A DNA stretch of 64,000 bases from Nemertoderma westbladi (GCA_032718475.1 JAUCBJ010006897.1:40910-104909); one strand, 5' to 3'. Shown: positions 53,691 to 64,000, counted from the first letter of the stretch. Notes: a model not told the origin generated them from the letters alone. Translations and numbers: made by a program.

Positions 53691-54369
53691 TATGGATTCC
53701 ATGTAAATGTCACCTGGTAGGTATATTATGAAGTTACAAATGACTGTACCTATATGGAATCAATTTATTGCAGGGATGTTAGGCATTGGCATTGCTAGTC
53801 ATTATTACAGGCATTGGTTGATTTCCACTTAGTCAATATACTGAAGATATTCAAAGAAACTTTACCAAAGAACAGGCGGGAATCTGTGGCTAATATCGCT
53901 TCCCAGTGCGAGAAATGGGAGGATAAATGTTCGCAAAGAGTTGGTATTGATGGGTCTGTCGATGTTCTTTAGTGAACCAGCCTGTATCATTGTTAAGTAT
54001 GTGTTAAGTTAGCCTTTGTTTTTATGACTGGATTTCAGTATATATTTATATTACTTGTATTATATTTATTTAAAATACCGCTATTATATATTTCATTTCT
54101 ATAATACACCGTTATGATTTACATCACAAATTATTAATTATTATTACTATTATTATTTTAATGACGGTTCATGGCCTGTCCAGCCTTTAATGAAATATTA
54201 AATTCATAACTTTATTACTTAAATTTTTTTTTTTATTTTTATTTTTTATTCCATTTATGATTGCTACATATAATCATTATTCAATATTATCAAGGGGTAA
54301 ATATTATAAAAGTAATACTCTCAGTGTTCATAAATCACAATAAAATGTTTATTAAATATATATAATCCA
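53691..54369. other. no recognised gene
   Basis: A/T-rich; no supported feature. Confidence 0.35.
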
Positions 54370-54610
54370 GGTGCAAGAAGAGGTGCTATCTAGCTTTCTA
54401 GGATATCGAATAGGCCCTCTGACGGAGATTCAACTGTACCGAGGACTGCGGCCGAGTTCCCAACGAGTATTGGGACCGCAATGCGCTGAAGCAGGAAACG
54501 ATGGGAGCGAGGATCCTGTGTCGATGAATGTATCCTCCTACCGACCTCCTTCAGGAAAACTTCCGTTGCCGGACCGGGGCGACCAAACGTTTCAAAGGCG
54601 ACTGGCGTGA
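54370..54610 (+). pseudogene. candidate exon, GC-richer
   Basis: After a TATAATCCAG acceptor, an open frame of about 79 codons (QEEVLSSFLGYRIGPLTEIQ, ... ending GDQTFQRRLA and stop). G/C content is clearly above the flanks. No family recognised. It could belong with 54823-55078, but the stop between them argues against one transcript in this frame. Confidence 0.3.
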
Positions 54611-54822
54611 ACAGGAAATCCTGGTCAATAAGCTTTAAATTAAGCTTATAAGTAATAATAATGAAGCTTATAAATAAGCTTCAATTTACTTTAAATTAAA
54701 TTAGTACCATTTTATAATTTTTTGTTGCAATATGAAAATGTTTGTGATCAATATTTCGTAAATTTGGTTAACCATGATGATGATAATTCATTAAATATAC
54801 TGTAAACTCAAAATATATTTTA

Positions 54823-55078
54823 GGAGGATGTGAGTAATCACCATGGGATTGAGGAGGGACAGGGTGAGCTTGCCCATGGAGATGATTCCGGTGATGAGTT
54901 GGAGAATATTTCTGCGGTTGAATTGAGTACCGGAACAGGGGATTTGCCGTGCTTCATTACAGTAATGGTTCAACCGGATGAGGGAAAGATGGAGACTGCG
55001 ATTGTTACTATGGAGGGGTTTATTGTCGGCAAGGTGATTCCCACTATTGACGAAGCGTTCCTTTATTACTGGCACTAA
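54823..55078 (+). CDS. candidate last exon, unknown acidic protein
   Basis: ATATATTTTAG acceptor, then EDVSNHHGIEEGQGELAHG, DDSGDELENISAVELSTGTG, DLPCFITVMVQPDEGKME and a Val/Ile-rich end with DEAFLYYWH and TAA. The frame is open over 84 codons, acidic first and beta-rich after. The G/C content and phase suggest real coding sequence. I do not recognise the family. It may be a host gene exon or part of a transposon gene. Confidence 0.35.
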
Positions 55079-56531
55079 TATTGACGTCTCCAATTTCATT
55101 GCTGGACTGAACAGCATTCTCAAATTAGATTGTTCCTAATTTTAATTTTTAATTGTTTCAAATTACGTGAGTTATTTCAAATGTTAGAAAGAAGTGACTG
55201 CTCCACCCCCCCCCCCCCACCCCCCAAAAAAAAGTGGTTAACTTTATGGGGAGGTTTAAGTAATTATTAAATGGTTTAAATTATTATAATCTTAAATAAT
55301 GAATATTATTAGTTTTAGAACAAGATACTGTTCATTAAATACATCGCGGTTTTTTCAGATTTTCACTTTCGTTTTTTTGAAATGAGAACCCAAGACCCCC
55401 CCACCCTCCATTCTGTTTGTTTGTTTTTATATTCTTTATATTTTCGTGTTAGGTTTCGTATTAATTGCACTACTCGTGTTTGAGTTTTGTGATATAATTT
55501 TGTGAAACCGGTAAAATAAAATAAAAAATAGGTGATGTGTTTTAAAAATGATACAATGACACAACAAATCCTATCGCTCTGTATCACGAATAGTTGCGGC
55601 TCTGTCCACATTTGCTGAGACGTGGAGGGGGGGGGGGGGGGGGGGGATTTCCATCAATAGAGTCAATAGAACAGACGGGGCTGTTGTGTCGATTTTCCCC
55701 TGAAGAAGGATGAATTTTGATTGGGTCAAGACCACCCCCCCCCCCCTGCCACCATATCTGCAGTTGGAAGTAACTACATACATAGTCTATACCCTACCCA
55801 GCTATACAGGCTAAAAGGAATCTGTTTAGGTTAAGGCCAAGGATTGGATGTGGTGTGTGTCCCAACAAGCATGTTTTATATAATATGTTAAGGATAGAGG
55901 GTCTTCCCTCAGCAATAAAAACGTTTTGTATTATTATTATTCGCCCTCCTAAACCTAAACCTAAACCCTTCTTCAGGCGATTATTAAATAAAATAAAACA
56001 GAAATTTGAATTTATACAGACACAACTGCAAAATACAGAACAGTGACCGGTACCGGAACAGCCTAAACAATGTATTGCTCAGGACAGTAGCCAATCACGT
56101 TACACTACCGGTAAAAGTACTGTAGTTAGGAAATAAATGTAATTGGATTAGTTTTAAAGTAGGGACACCAATATTAATAATAATGATAATTAATAAATTA
56201 GCTAATACATTAAATTACATACCTAATGAAACTTATTTAAATTTATTCACGGATAGTAGTTCGAGTAGAGAAAGGAACCGATATGTACTGTAGTTGGATA
56301 TAAAGTATATTTAAAGGATTAAAGTATATTTAAACAAACAAAACCTTATCTGATGACCCAAAATTGCACAATCAACTATAGTAGATATCAGTACTTAGTT
56401 TAATGGACCATTATTGCTTAATTAATTAACTAATTAGCTAAATAATTAATTAATTAACAAACTAATTAATTAGTTAATTAATTAACCAAATAATTAGTTC
56501 ATATTTAGACAATTGTTCACATAATGGTAAA
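55079..56531. other. no recognised gene; homopolymer tracts and TTAATTAA-rich stretch
   Basis: Contains a C tract broken by A (55206-55225), G20 (55627-55646) and C12 (55735-55746), and an A/T palindrome-rich TTAATTAATTAACTAATTAG-type stretch at 56420-56500, which abuts the 3' end of the piggyBac fragment. The 63-codon ORF at 55855-56046 is not supported. Confidence 0.4.
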
Positions 56532-57062
56532 CTAATTGTGTGGTGGAAATTCGCTGAAACACGAAACACAAAGTCTAGGTTGACCAGGGCACACAGCACA
56601 GATGTATCGGGTTTTATTTGTAATGTTCTTACTCCAGCATACACGACAACGCTTCTGGGGATGCAGTGATCTCCCAGATTGTTCTAGTTTAGTTAGTTTA
56701 TGGGTAACTGTCGCCGGGTCTGGAATGGGTGGCAACGATGAAGGCTTGGCGTTATGATAGGCCTTTGTCGGCACCTTTGTGAGGTGATCAACTACGTCTA
56801 GTAGGTATTCGTCGAATCTCAAGTGTTTTGGTTTCTTATCAGCCCGAAACAGTATGAAACTGTTCAATACAAGACGCTGCAGATAGTGTATTCCGACTTT
56901 CACAAACCAAGTTTGAGTTTTACGCACTGCATTACAGGAAGAAATCATTTGGTTTGTCACATCCACGCCGCCCATGTTTAGGTTGTAGTTCTCTATAGCT
57001 GTGGGTTTCTTGTATTCAACAGTTTGAGAACCAGGCAGGAAACGAGTCTTATCAACCAACCC
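56532..57062 (-). pseudogene. piggyBac transposase C-terminal part
   Basis: Minus-strand frame of about 175 codons: LVDKTRFLPGSQTVEYKKPT, then AIENYNLNMGGVDVTNQMI, with the GGVDxxDQ-type motif holding the third catalytic-type Asp of piggyBac DDD transposases. KTQTWFVKVGIHYLQRLVLN and FILFRADKK follow. The C-terminal cysteine-rich domain has CRVCWSKNITNKTRYIC, CPGQPRLCVSC and ends FPPHN. That domain binds element ends. Sequence upstream is displaced by a LINE inserted at 57074; the coding sense resumes at 58234-58260 (VLLENTTSVDN just before VGLVDKT). Further upstream the frame is lost. Confidence 0.85.
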
Positions 57063-57073
57063 TACATTGTCCA
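57063..57073. repeat. target-site duplication of the LINE, left
   Basis: TACATTGTCCA, repeated at 58223-58233 after the (TAG)n tail; the first two bases may also belong to the TAG tail. Confidence 0.8.
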
Positions 57074-58222
57074 GTCAGTGATTCAGTCTCTCGCTCACGT
57101 ATGTTCAGCATAATTTCATTATATGGGATTCCTGATGAAATTATTGCAGCAATCAGATCAGTATACGATGGTTCGACAACATTTGTGTCTACTGTTGATG
57201 GTGACACAGAACCATTTGAAGTGTTATGGGGCGTCCTCCAAGGAGACACACTTGCACCATACTTGTTCATTATTGTGGTTGACTATGTTCTACGCATGTC
57301 CTTAGATCATTATAATGATGATGGGGTGATGATAACTCCACCTACTGGCTCCAGAAGTCGAGGAAATCCTGCCAAGTACCTAACTGATCTAGACTTTGCT
57401 GATGACTTAGGAGTACTCTCAGAATCATTAGAGGGAGCCCAACGGCTCCTCAGCTCATTAGAACATGCTGCTTCTAGTGTTGGTCTTTTTATTAACTCCA
57501 GAAAGACCAAAATTCTGACAGTTAACTTTGAAAGTCCTCAGCAAGTCTCTGATCGGATGAGCATAAGCTCAAAGGATGGTATGCTTGAGCATGTGGACGA
57601 CTTCTGTTACCTGGGATCATGGATCCGGAAGTCAGGTGAGGACCTTCGAATACGTAAGGGAAAGGCATGGGCAGCCTTGAATAGGCTTTCCAGGATTTGG
57701 AAGTCACCGAGAATTAATCGGAAACTTAAGGTCCGATTATTTAGAGCAGCAGTAGTTCCAGTACTCCTCTACGGGAGTCCATGCTGGGCTCTAACTGCTG
57801 AGGACACCAAATCTCTGGATGGCACATTCACAAGAATGCTACGCCGGGTTCATTGTGTCAAGTACAATGCACACATCTCCAACCAGACACTATATAACAT
57901 TGGAGGTGTCTCATTGGTTCCCCCAAGCTTGACACTAGAACAAAATCGCCTCCGCTTTGCAGGACATTGCTTTCGCCGTGAGGACCAGCCAGTGCATAAT
58001 CTTGTACTTTGGCAGCCTCATGGAGTGAATAAGCATGGTGGACAGCCCATGACTTTCTTGAGACGCATCTTAAAGGACACTGGCCTTAAAGATGCGGATG
58101 ATCTAGCAAATGTCATGGGTGATAGGGAGTTGTGGCGGTGCAATTTTGTTGACAAGCCGGCACAGCATTCTTTAAAATGCAGCTGCAATGCAGCATGCCG
58201 ATCCTAGTAGTAGTAGTAGTAG
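57074..58222 (+). mobile_element. RTE-like LINE, 5'-truncated, (TAG)n tail, inserted into piggyBac
   Basis: Starts within RT (GATTCAGTCTCTCGCTCACG) and runs to GCCGATCCTAGTAGTAGTAG. It is flanked by a 9-11 bp target duplication and interrupts the piggyBac transposase in antisense orientation. It is the best preserved copy of the family in the window and supplies the 3' end missing from the 22.2-kb copy. Confidence 0.92.
57080..58207 (+). pseudogene. LINE RT C-terminal half and C-terminal domain
   Basis: One frame of about 375 codons without internal stop: DSVSRSRMFSIISLYGIPDE, GVLQGDTLAPYLFIIVVDYV, LTDLDFADDLGVLSESLEGA (catalytic FADD), LFINSRKTKILTVNF and DFCYLGSWIRKSGEDLRIRK. The thumb/C-terminal domain follows: LYGSPCWALTAEDTKSLDGT, FTRMLRRVHCVKYN, NRLRFAGHCFRREDQPVHNL and a final FVDKPAQHSLKC. 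The W-x-L-x3-D...LDGTFTRMLR and RLRFAGHC motifs are typical of RTE-like elements. RT motif A and everything upstream is missing. With no stops, this insertion is young. Confidence 0.9.
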
Positions 58223-58233
58223 TACATTGTCCA

Positions 58234-58262
58234 CAGATGTTGTGTTCTCCAGCAAAACAATT
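58234..58262 (-). pseudogene. piggyBac transposase, piece beyond the LINE
   Basis: On the minus strand, VLLENTTSVDN leads directly into the frame resumed at 57062 (VGLVDKT). A stop lies just upstream, so either an exon border or decay is here. Confidence 0.5.
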
Positions 58263-60124
58263 CACTGTTTTTTATATTATCTCAAATAAACAACCCCGCG
58301 GGCAAAACTGGTTCTCGAAGAGTTGCCGAGACTAAATTAAGAACGCTGCTATCGCAGGTATGGAATGGGTTCTTATGGTGGGTGCTCCGGGTCCACCTAA
58401 TCGTTTGTTATTTACTGTTTTCTAATGCCAATTTTATTCCAGTATCTAGTAGAATAGTATTCTAAATTTCGGGCGAAAATAATTTTATATAATTTCGAAG
58501 TGCAACTTTTGTATCTTGAGTGATAATAGGGAACTTTATATCCGACAATTGTCGATAATACGTAAAATAGAATAAAATCAAACATAGTTGGCTAAATAAC
58601 TAAATTTATCCAAATAAATAACAGTCTAATTTGCGTTAAACAATATATCAAAGGAAAGTAATAAATTTAAACTTACCGCTGTCAATCGTCTAAATAAATA
58701 AGATAAAGAGTATGAAAAAATAAAGTTTTTCTGAACTTTCTAGCGCTTATTCTTACAATATTTTAGCAGTATCAAGTATAACTTTAACTTATCTAATACT
58801 TTATTTGCAGCAAAATATCTAAACAAAGTAATATTTCTGCAACAATTTTATTTCATTTAAATTTTATATTGTATTATATTCTATTCTAGTAACGATATAA
58901 AGGAGCAACCCGGCCTATTTAGGGTAGTTTCTAATCACGAAGCGCCTATAAATCTAATGCACTTCCCTATAATAATAGCCATAGCGGTCCTCTACTCCAG
59001 CAATTATACAACGACACTTCGCTACTCTGTGTTGTGTTTCGGTCAAGATACAAAGTTACAACTATTGTTACTTATCTTTCTATTCGTTGTAACGCAACGC
59101 CATCCCGTGTCTGTACTTGGCTGTCCGATTTATTTCTCCATATCTCGATATTCCAAATCGATGACCCAAGAGAATGAAAACGCAATGGAGTTTAATCTAC
59201 TAAATTCTAATTATAATGTAGCTCAATACATTTTAAGTTTTAAATCTAAGTTAACCGGTAAAGGTGGCTCATCCGTTGGTAAAAGTGGGCAAAATTATTA
59301 TGGAGCAATCCATACAAATAGTTAACAGGCAATGATTCACAAATCCTACAATTGGCCAATGAAATCACCGCGGATGAATATTCAACTGTAGTACGTCTTA
59401 AATAAGTAGTTAACGAAAATGATACACCGATTTAATTTGACAATATGATCCCAATGCACAATTTTTACTTAACACGAAAAAAGAGAATATACAATTAAAA
59501 TTTAATAATTAACAATAAATAACATAACAGGCCCATTGAAATACATTATTAATTTTATCAGCAAAAGTCTTGAAAATCATAAGCAACCTGTCAATCCTAA
59601 GAGAAACACAAATAAATCATTCTACATAAGACGTGTGTTAGATTCTGCCACAAGCATCTTAATATAAATCAAAGGCAGTAAATAAAATCCCCTGGTGGTC
59701 TGACATTTAGTGCTATGTTATTTTCATAGACTACAGAATGAATGTACGGTAGAATAGACATACCGGAACTGGCTAGATCTATAAACCTTTCAATGGAGGA
59801 TTAAATTCGAAATTACGAAATTATTTTGTATACTTATAAAATAACGCAATGTACCTAAAGTCGAATACACCGCTCCAATACGAATAGTCCAGTGCTAGTC
59901 GTATTCCACACCGTGTAAACGTACAATGAGCTACTATTAGATATAAAATACAATACTAATATATATATCTACATATTCATATTATTATAAAAAATATTCG
60001 GAAATTTGAAATTTTTTAAGAATTCAGAAAATTCTGTAACAAATAATATTTCCAATATATTCTGCAAATAGGGATCGAACCAGGTTCTTCCATATGTAAT
60101 AATTTGTTGCAAAGCCCCATTGCC
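58263..60124. other. no recognised gene
   Basis: A/T-rich, unique-looking sequence. The 122-codon ORF at 58957-59325 shows no motif and biased composition, and is not supported as a gene. Confidence 0.4.
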
Positions 60125-60675
60125 ACAGATGCAACTGATAAACGATGGGATGGCGGTTAATGATAAAACAATACATAAACTGATGGTAGATGTTAATTCT
60201 ACTGAATTAACTATTGAGAAGAATTCAATTGTCAGTGGTGGTGTTTGTGTTGTGGATGATGTGGGTGATGATAATGCTGGGCGTGTGTGTGGCTGAGAGT
60301 TCTGGTGTGTCTGTGCCATTAGATTGTGTGAGTGGAGGTACTGGCTGGTGATCTTCATACATATGCAGATACATATGTTAGTGTGGTAGGTCCCTCTAGT
60401 GGGTGCAGTAATACAAATAGAACGAAATAAATCCTAGACTGTAATATTCAATTGTCTGCCGCTAGGGGGCGATAATGTTCTAAAATGTAAATTGCTTGTC
60501 ATTTAGTTAATTCCTGTCCGTTTGTTTTGAAATTTTCTAGACACCTTCTACAATATGGGTGGGACAAGGTGGACAAACATCTACAACACTCCCAATAAAG
60601 AATTCAAAATACGAATGAATTTTAAAATTTGTAAAAAAAAATATTTTTGAAAATTTTAAATTAAAAAAAAAAAAT
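60125..60675 (+). repeat. dispersed 0.55-kb repeat, copy B
   Basis: Counterpart of 53125-53690. Differences include GATAATGCTGGGCGTGTGTG versus GATAATGTGTGTGTGTGG and a small duplication in ATACATATG. It also keeps the CCGCTAGGGGGCG motif (60459-60471). Confidence 0.85.
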
Positions 60676-61132
60676 TTTTTGGTTACAAGTTTTTTTGAAA
60701 ATTTTGCAAAATTTTTTTTTAAATAGTTCATGAACAATATTAATAGTTTCAAAGTGTTAAAAGTTATTGTATAAAAAGCCGAATAACATTGGGCTGCCTA
60801 ACTATATAGTAAGAATTGCTATGATATTATTAATATTGTCCATTTTTTTAAATAACCGCTTTTTATAACCGCTATTAATAAAATTTTTTTTGCTACCCGA
60901 TTCACCTTCACATAAATCGCTGTACCTTTTTTTTGGAAATAGATATTGAGACACCGTTTTTTTTTGTTAAAATCTCTGGAAAATTCTACATCTCATAGGC
61001 CTAATAACTCAAAATCGCCCTCCGGTGACATAAGGTCCCTTTTCTCGTGGCCAGCCACAAATATGTAAATCTAATATCACTACCGGTATGCGTTTCGAGT
61101 TTATTAAATTATTTATTTATTTAAAAAAAAAA
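60676..61132. other. no recognised gene, A/T-rich
   Basis: Poly(T)- and poly(A)-rich sequence between copy B and the MITE. Confidence 0.4.
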
Positions 61133-61770
61133 CCTTACAAGTAGGTACGTACAGCAGTACCAAACTAAAAAGCAACTTGACTTAAGACGTTGCATGCAAT
61201 CAGTGATCAGCTAACGGCAGGCAGCTGATTGATAGGTATCGCCTCGCAGTTTAAGGAATTCTCAAGAGGCCTGGATATAACAGTGATGGTGAAGTCCCAA
61301 AAGAGAGAAGGAAAGTTATGTAGAAGGAAACGGTTATGTAATGAAGAGAGGTGTGTACTAATAACTAAGCACTGGGAAGCAGCACCACAAACTTGCACCA
61401 ATCATGTTTCTGTTTGTTGATAATGGGCATGCGCGAGCGAATGTAATACATATTTTTTGCAAAACACGCCGCAAAGAGTGCCGTGAAATTACTTTGAAGT
61501 ATTTAAATCTTACGCCAGTCAGTCAGCTAAGTATTGGACTCGTGTCTAATATATTAGTGTGTTCAACATCAACATATTCCCCACACAAGAGGGACTTCAC
61601 TCTCACTGTTTTTTAAAGGCTTGGCCTCCTGAGAATGCCTTCCACTGTGAGGTGAAACCTACTGATCAGCTGACTGCCGTTAGTTCATCTCCGATTGCAT
61701 GTAACGTCTATAGGTGCAGTTACTTTCAACTTTTTAGTTTGCTACTTCTGTACATACCTACCAGTAACGG
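61133..61770. mobile_element. long-TIR MITE / foldback element
   Basis: Left arm 61133-61298 and right arm 61591-61770 are imperfect reverse complements. Landmarks are TGATCAGCTAACGGCAG against CTGCCGTTAG...TGATCAG, CTCAAGAGGCCT against GGCCTCCTGAGAA, and GGTGAAGTCCC against GGGACTTCACT. The spacer is about 290 bp without coding. Arms are 75-80% matched by eye, so it is old. No clear flanking duplication was found. Confidence 0.7.
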
Positions 61771-62485
61771 TTTTTTACTTAACTTGCTTGACTAATTAAA
61801 ATTTTAACGATTATATAAACAGGATATCCTTGTAATACGTGTTAACTTAGTTTTTTGTTTTGGTTACATCCACCCGAAAACTATTATTAGGAGCTTTGAG
61901 GCTGTTGTAGGTCCAATTCTAAAACTAACAGGACCTTAGGCGGAGTTAATAAATAATGCAAGGGCCGGATTTCAAAATGCCCCTATCGAGACAATTTTAT
62001 CCAAAAAGTATCAATTATTGTTTCGTGTCTCTGGTGTAATATTTTTTGAAAGTTTCAAATTTTAGGATGGCGAAGAATAAAATTACAAATAACAAATATA
62101 CGTAACTGGGCAATTCCATGGAAAATGCACCTGAGAGTCATTTTTTGAAGTTTGTCTTTTTGAGAAAATTTTTGGTGCATTTTGTAGCTTAAACATTCTA
62201 CTTTATCGACAATACAGCCAAAAATCTGTAATTCCAATGCTGAATCTGCAATAGCTAGGAGAAAACGCGACTAAAATTCATGTAAAACTTGTCCATGTAT
62301 CCTCAAAAACGTCTTAGAACACATTTGAGTATATTTTATTACAGTTTAATATTTTCGTGTGAATTTTTTTATATGTGTTTTTTCACGTTTTCTTCTACCC
62401 ACAGAGACCTAATATTGGATGTTTAAGTTTCAGTTTGAGCTATCTACGACCCTTCAAACAATACAGATTTTTACAAAATGTATAT
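61771..62485. other. no recognised gene
   Basis: A/T-rich unique sequence upstream of the motif cluster at 62486. Confidence 0.35.
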
Positions 62486-62720
62486 GTTACAACCGTGACA
62501 AAAACGCCGAATTGTTTGCATTACCGGTACTCTAAGAGTTTTAACAACTATTGGCGGGAAATTTAAACCATGTTACTTTGATATATTCGCTATTGCATAA
62601 AGGAAATCACCTACTGCTGCAGTGTAAACTTTTGTCGTGATTGATCATTCTTTTTGGTTACGCCCCGTGACATTCCTTGTCACGAGCGTAACGCAATGAA
62701 AATCGGTTACAACCGTGACA
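62486..62720. promoter_or_regulatory. GTTACAACCGTGACA motif cluster
   Basis: GTTACAACCGTGACA occurs exactly at 62486-62500 and 62706-62720. Related GTTACGCCCCGTGACA (62657-62672) and its inverted partner TGTCACGAGCGTAAC (62678-62692) form a hairpin between them. The cluster lies 200-430 bp upstream of the ORF at 62916. It could be a set of binding sites or subterminal repeats of the transposon whose protein follows. Confidence 0.45.
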
Positions 62721-62915
62721 TATGGTTAGGATTTATATATAGACCTACCTCCAGTACCGGTACTTTCTTGTTATTACTGGTGCACTCATAGTCGGTAGTC
62801 AGTCATTTAATAGGTAAGTAGGTAAGGTACCGGTAGGTCAATTACTCGGCTCCTAACTGCTTTAACATTTACAGAATGTTTTGTATTAACTAATAGCGTT
62901 AATAAATTATGCAGT

Positions 62916-63465
62916 ATGAATCCCAGAATGACAGGCGCTGCGAGACAGAAAAAGTACAAGGAATCAAACAAAGCTTACCAGCAGAGAGAAAGGGTACGTA
63001 ATGAAAAACGACGGAAAAAAATATCAAGTACAATGGTGGAACGAAACAGGGTCACTTCGCGTATACGGATGCAGGCATTTAGAAAGAGAAAGAGAGATAC
63101 GGAGCTGCAAAAATTAGAAATGCAAAGATTAGAAACTCCTGTCAATGGAAGCTACAAATTAGCAGAACACTTGGAAAAGCAGTTTCTCGAACTCGTGATT
63201 CCCTTCCTTCATCACCCAGAAAGCGGACAGCTGTCGTTAGTAAACTTGCCATGTTGTTTGGTATAAATAATACAGCTAAATTACAAGACAGTTCCATTAC
63301 TACCAGGAGTAGTAAGATAAATGAATACAAGATAGAAAACTTTTATAGACGTGACGATGTAAGTCGTCAAGCCCCTGGAATGAAAGATGTTAAAACTATT
63401 TGGAAAAATGGCATCAAAGAGAAATATCAAAAAAGATATTTAGAGCACAAACTGCAAGAGGTAGG
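62916..63465 (+). pseudogene. transposon-type basic protein, first exon(s), one frameshift
   Basis: ATG at 62916: MNPRMTGAARQKKYKESNKA, then a very basic, Arg/Lys/Glu-rich helix (ERVRNEKRRKK, RIRMQAFRKRKR) like a bZIP-style or AT-hook-type DNA-binding N-terminus. A one-base shift near 63150 leads to GKAVSRTRDSLPSSPRKRTA and VVSKLAMLFGINN. IENFYRRDDVSRQAPGMKDV and a final KYQKRYLEHKLQE end at a GTAGGT donor (about 63460). The SPRKRxAV...KLA and FYxRDDVSRQAPGxKDV motifs belong to a family abundant in invertebrate genomes and usually multicopy; its function is unknown to me. Downstream exons are beyond or absent from the window. Confidence 0.6.
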
Positions 63466-63542
63466 TATTATTAGATTTCTATTTTAACTATATTTAGCAA
63501 GAATATATTGTGTTAAATTTCTGAATTATTGTAGGTCCTAAC

Positions 63543-63615
63543 TTAACCCTCTGGCATTTTTTATTTTTACTACTGAACGTAATTTTCGCAGGGGGGGGGG
63601 GGGGGGGGGGGTGGG
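63543..63615 (+). mobile_element. TTAA + G21 element end
   Basis: TTAACCCTCTGGCATTTTTT followed 45 bp later by G21 (63591-63611) and TGGGGCATTTT. It has the same architecture as the ends at 10344 and 30036, but a different terminal sequence after TTAACCCT. The other end is not in the window. Confidence 0.45.
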
Positions 63616-64000
63616 GCATTTTATAAATTTTTCGTTTTAAATTCATTATCTTGGCTGAAAAAATTATAAAATTATTGGAAAATTTATGTGTTATACCTAA
63701 TAATTAATATATGGCGAATCGAATTGTCGCAATTTTGAAACGTTGCAGTGAATTGGGATGTCATTTTTTGTCAATTGAAAATGTTCAGCACTTTTAAGAA
63801 AATTGAAATTTTTCATATTTCACTATATTTTTTTTTCTTAGTTTAATTCACTCATTTTTAAAAATATTAGTGAGAAAAAGCGGTTTTTTCAAATAAAGGA
63901 CTATTATTCGATAAAAAAAAAAGTAATGCGGAAAAAACCGGTTTGTTTCACTCATTTTCAATTTAGCGAAATTCAACTATTCTACCCGAGTGGTTGAGTT
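63616..64000. other. A/T-rich, possible interior of the TTAA element
   Basis: Contains ATTCACTCATTTTTAAAAATA-type A/T-rich sequence with no coding signal. Confidence 0.35.

Overview
The window looks like AT-rich nuclear DNA of an invertebrate animal. Coding remnants carry introns with GT/AG-type borders, there is no operon structure, and almost every recognisable protein belongs to a eukaryotic transposable element. I cannot fix the species from sequence alone. No convincing intact host gene, rRNA or tRNA was found; two or three short exon-like blocks (14.0-14.2, 36.0-36.1 and 54.4-55.1 kb) are the only candidates for non-transposon coding sequence.

Layout. 0.6-7.1 kb: minisatellites, an inverted repeat pair, a cysteine-rich broken ORF (minus strand) and a fragment of a transposon-type protein that runs into a 59-bp satellite. 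9.6-12.8 kb: a BEL/Pao reverse transcriptase fragment and a TTAA-bounded (piggyBac-style) element with a second TTAA element nested in it. 13.6-15.7 kb: a Myb-like ORF, an OB-fold-like exon cut by a LINE tail, and two opposed arrays of a TCGATATTTTT repeat. 16.7-25.6 kb: a Helitron helicase C-terminus, then about 5.5 kb of a 19-bp minisatellite interrupted by a rearranged LINE. 25.6-29.4 kb: a BEL/Pao gag-pol fused in frame to a LINE reverse transcriptase. 29.4-35.4 kb: TTAA-type element ends, a second Helitron helicase relic and an uninterrupted 299-residue ORF of unknown function. 36.3-40.2 kb: a duplicated piggyBac-like N-terminus flanking a LINE fragment, then the C-terminal end of a Penelope-like element. 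40.4-47.8 kb: a Helitron Rep gene interrupted by a young Ty3/gypsy element with near-identical LTRs and a 5-bp target duplication. 50.9-53.0 kb: a LINE. 53.1-60.7 kb: a dispersed duplicate pair and a piggyBac transposase split by a LINE. 61.1-63.6 kb: a long-TIR MITE and the start of another transposon-type gene.

The most unusual object is the gypsy element at 40998-45833. Its reverse transcriptase/RNase H region is missing and its place is taken, without breaking the reading frame, by 42 copies of a 12-bp unit encoding (Asp-Ile-Thr-Ser)n, although its LTRs differ by only two substitutions and one 8-bp indel. Other recurring themes are G/C homopolymer tracts of 14-21 bases (several at TTAA element ends), opposed tandem arrays able to form long hairpins, and two distinct LINE families that both end in (TAG)n.

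These elements do not form a common pathway. The window is a record of nested insertion, 5' truncation, satellite expansion and microhomology-type joining.
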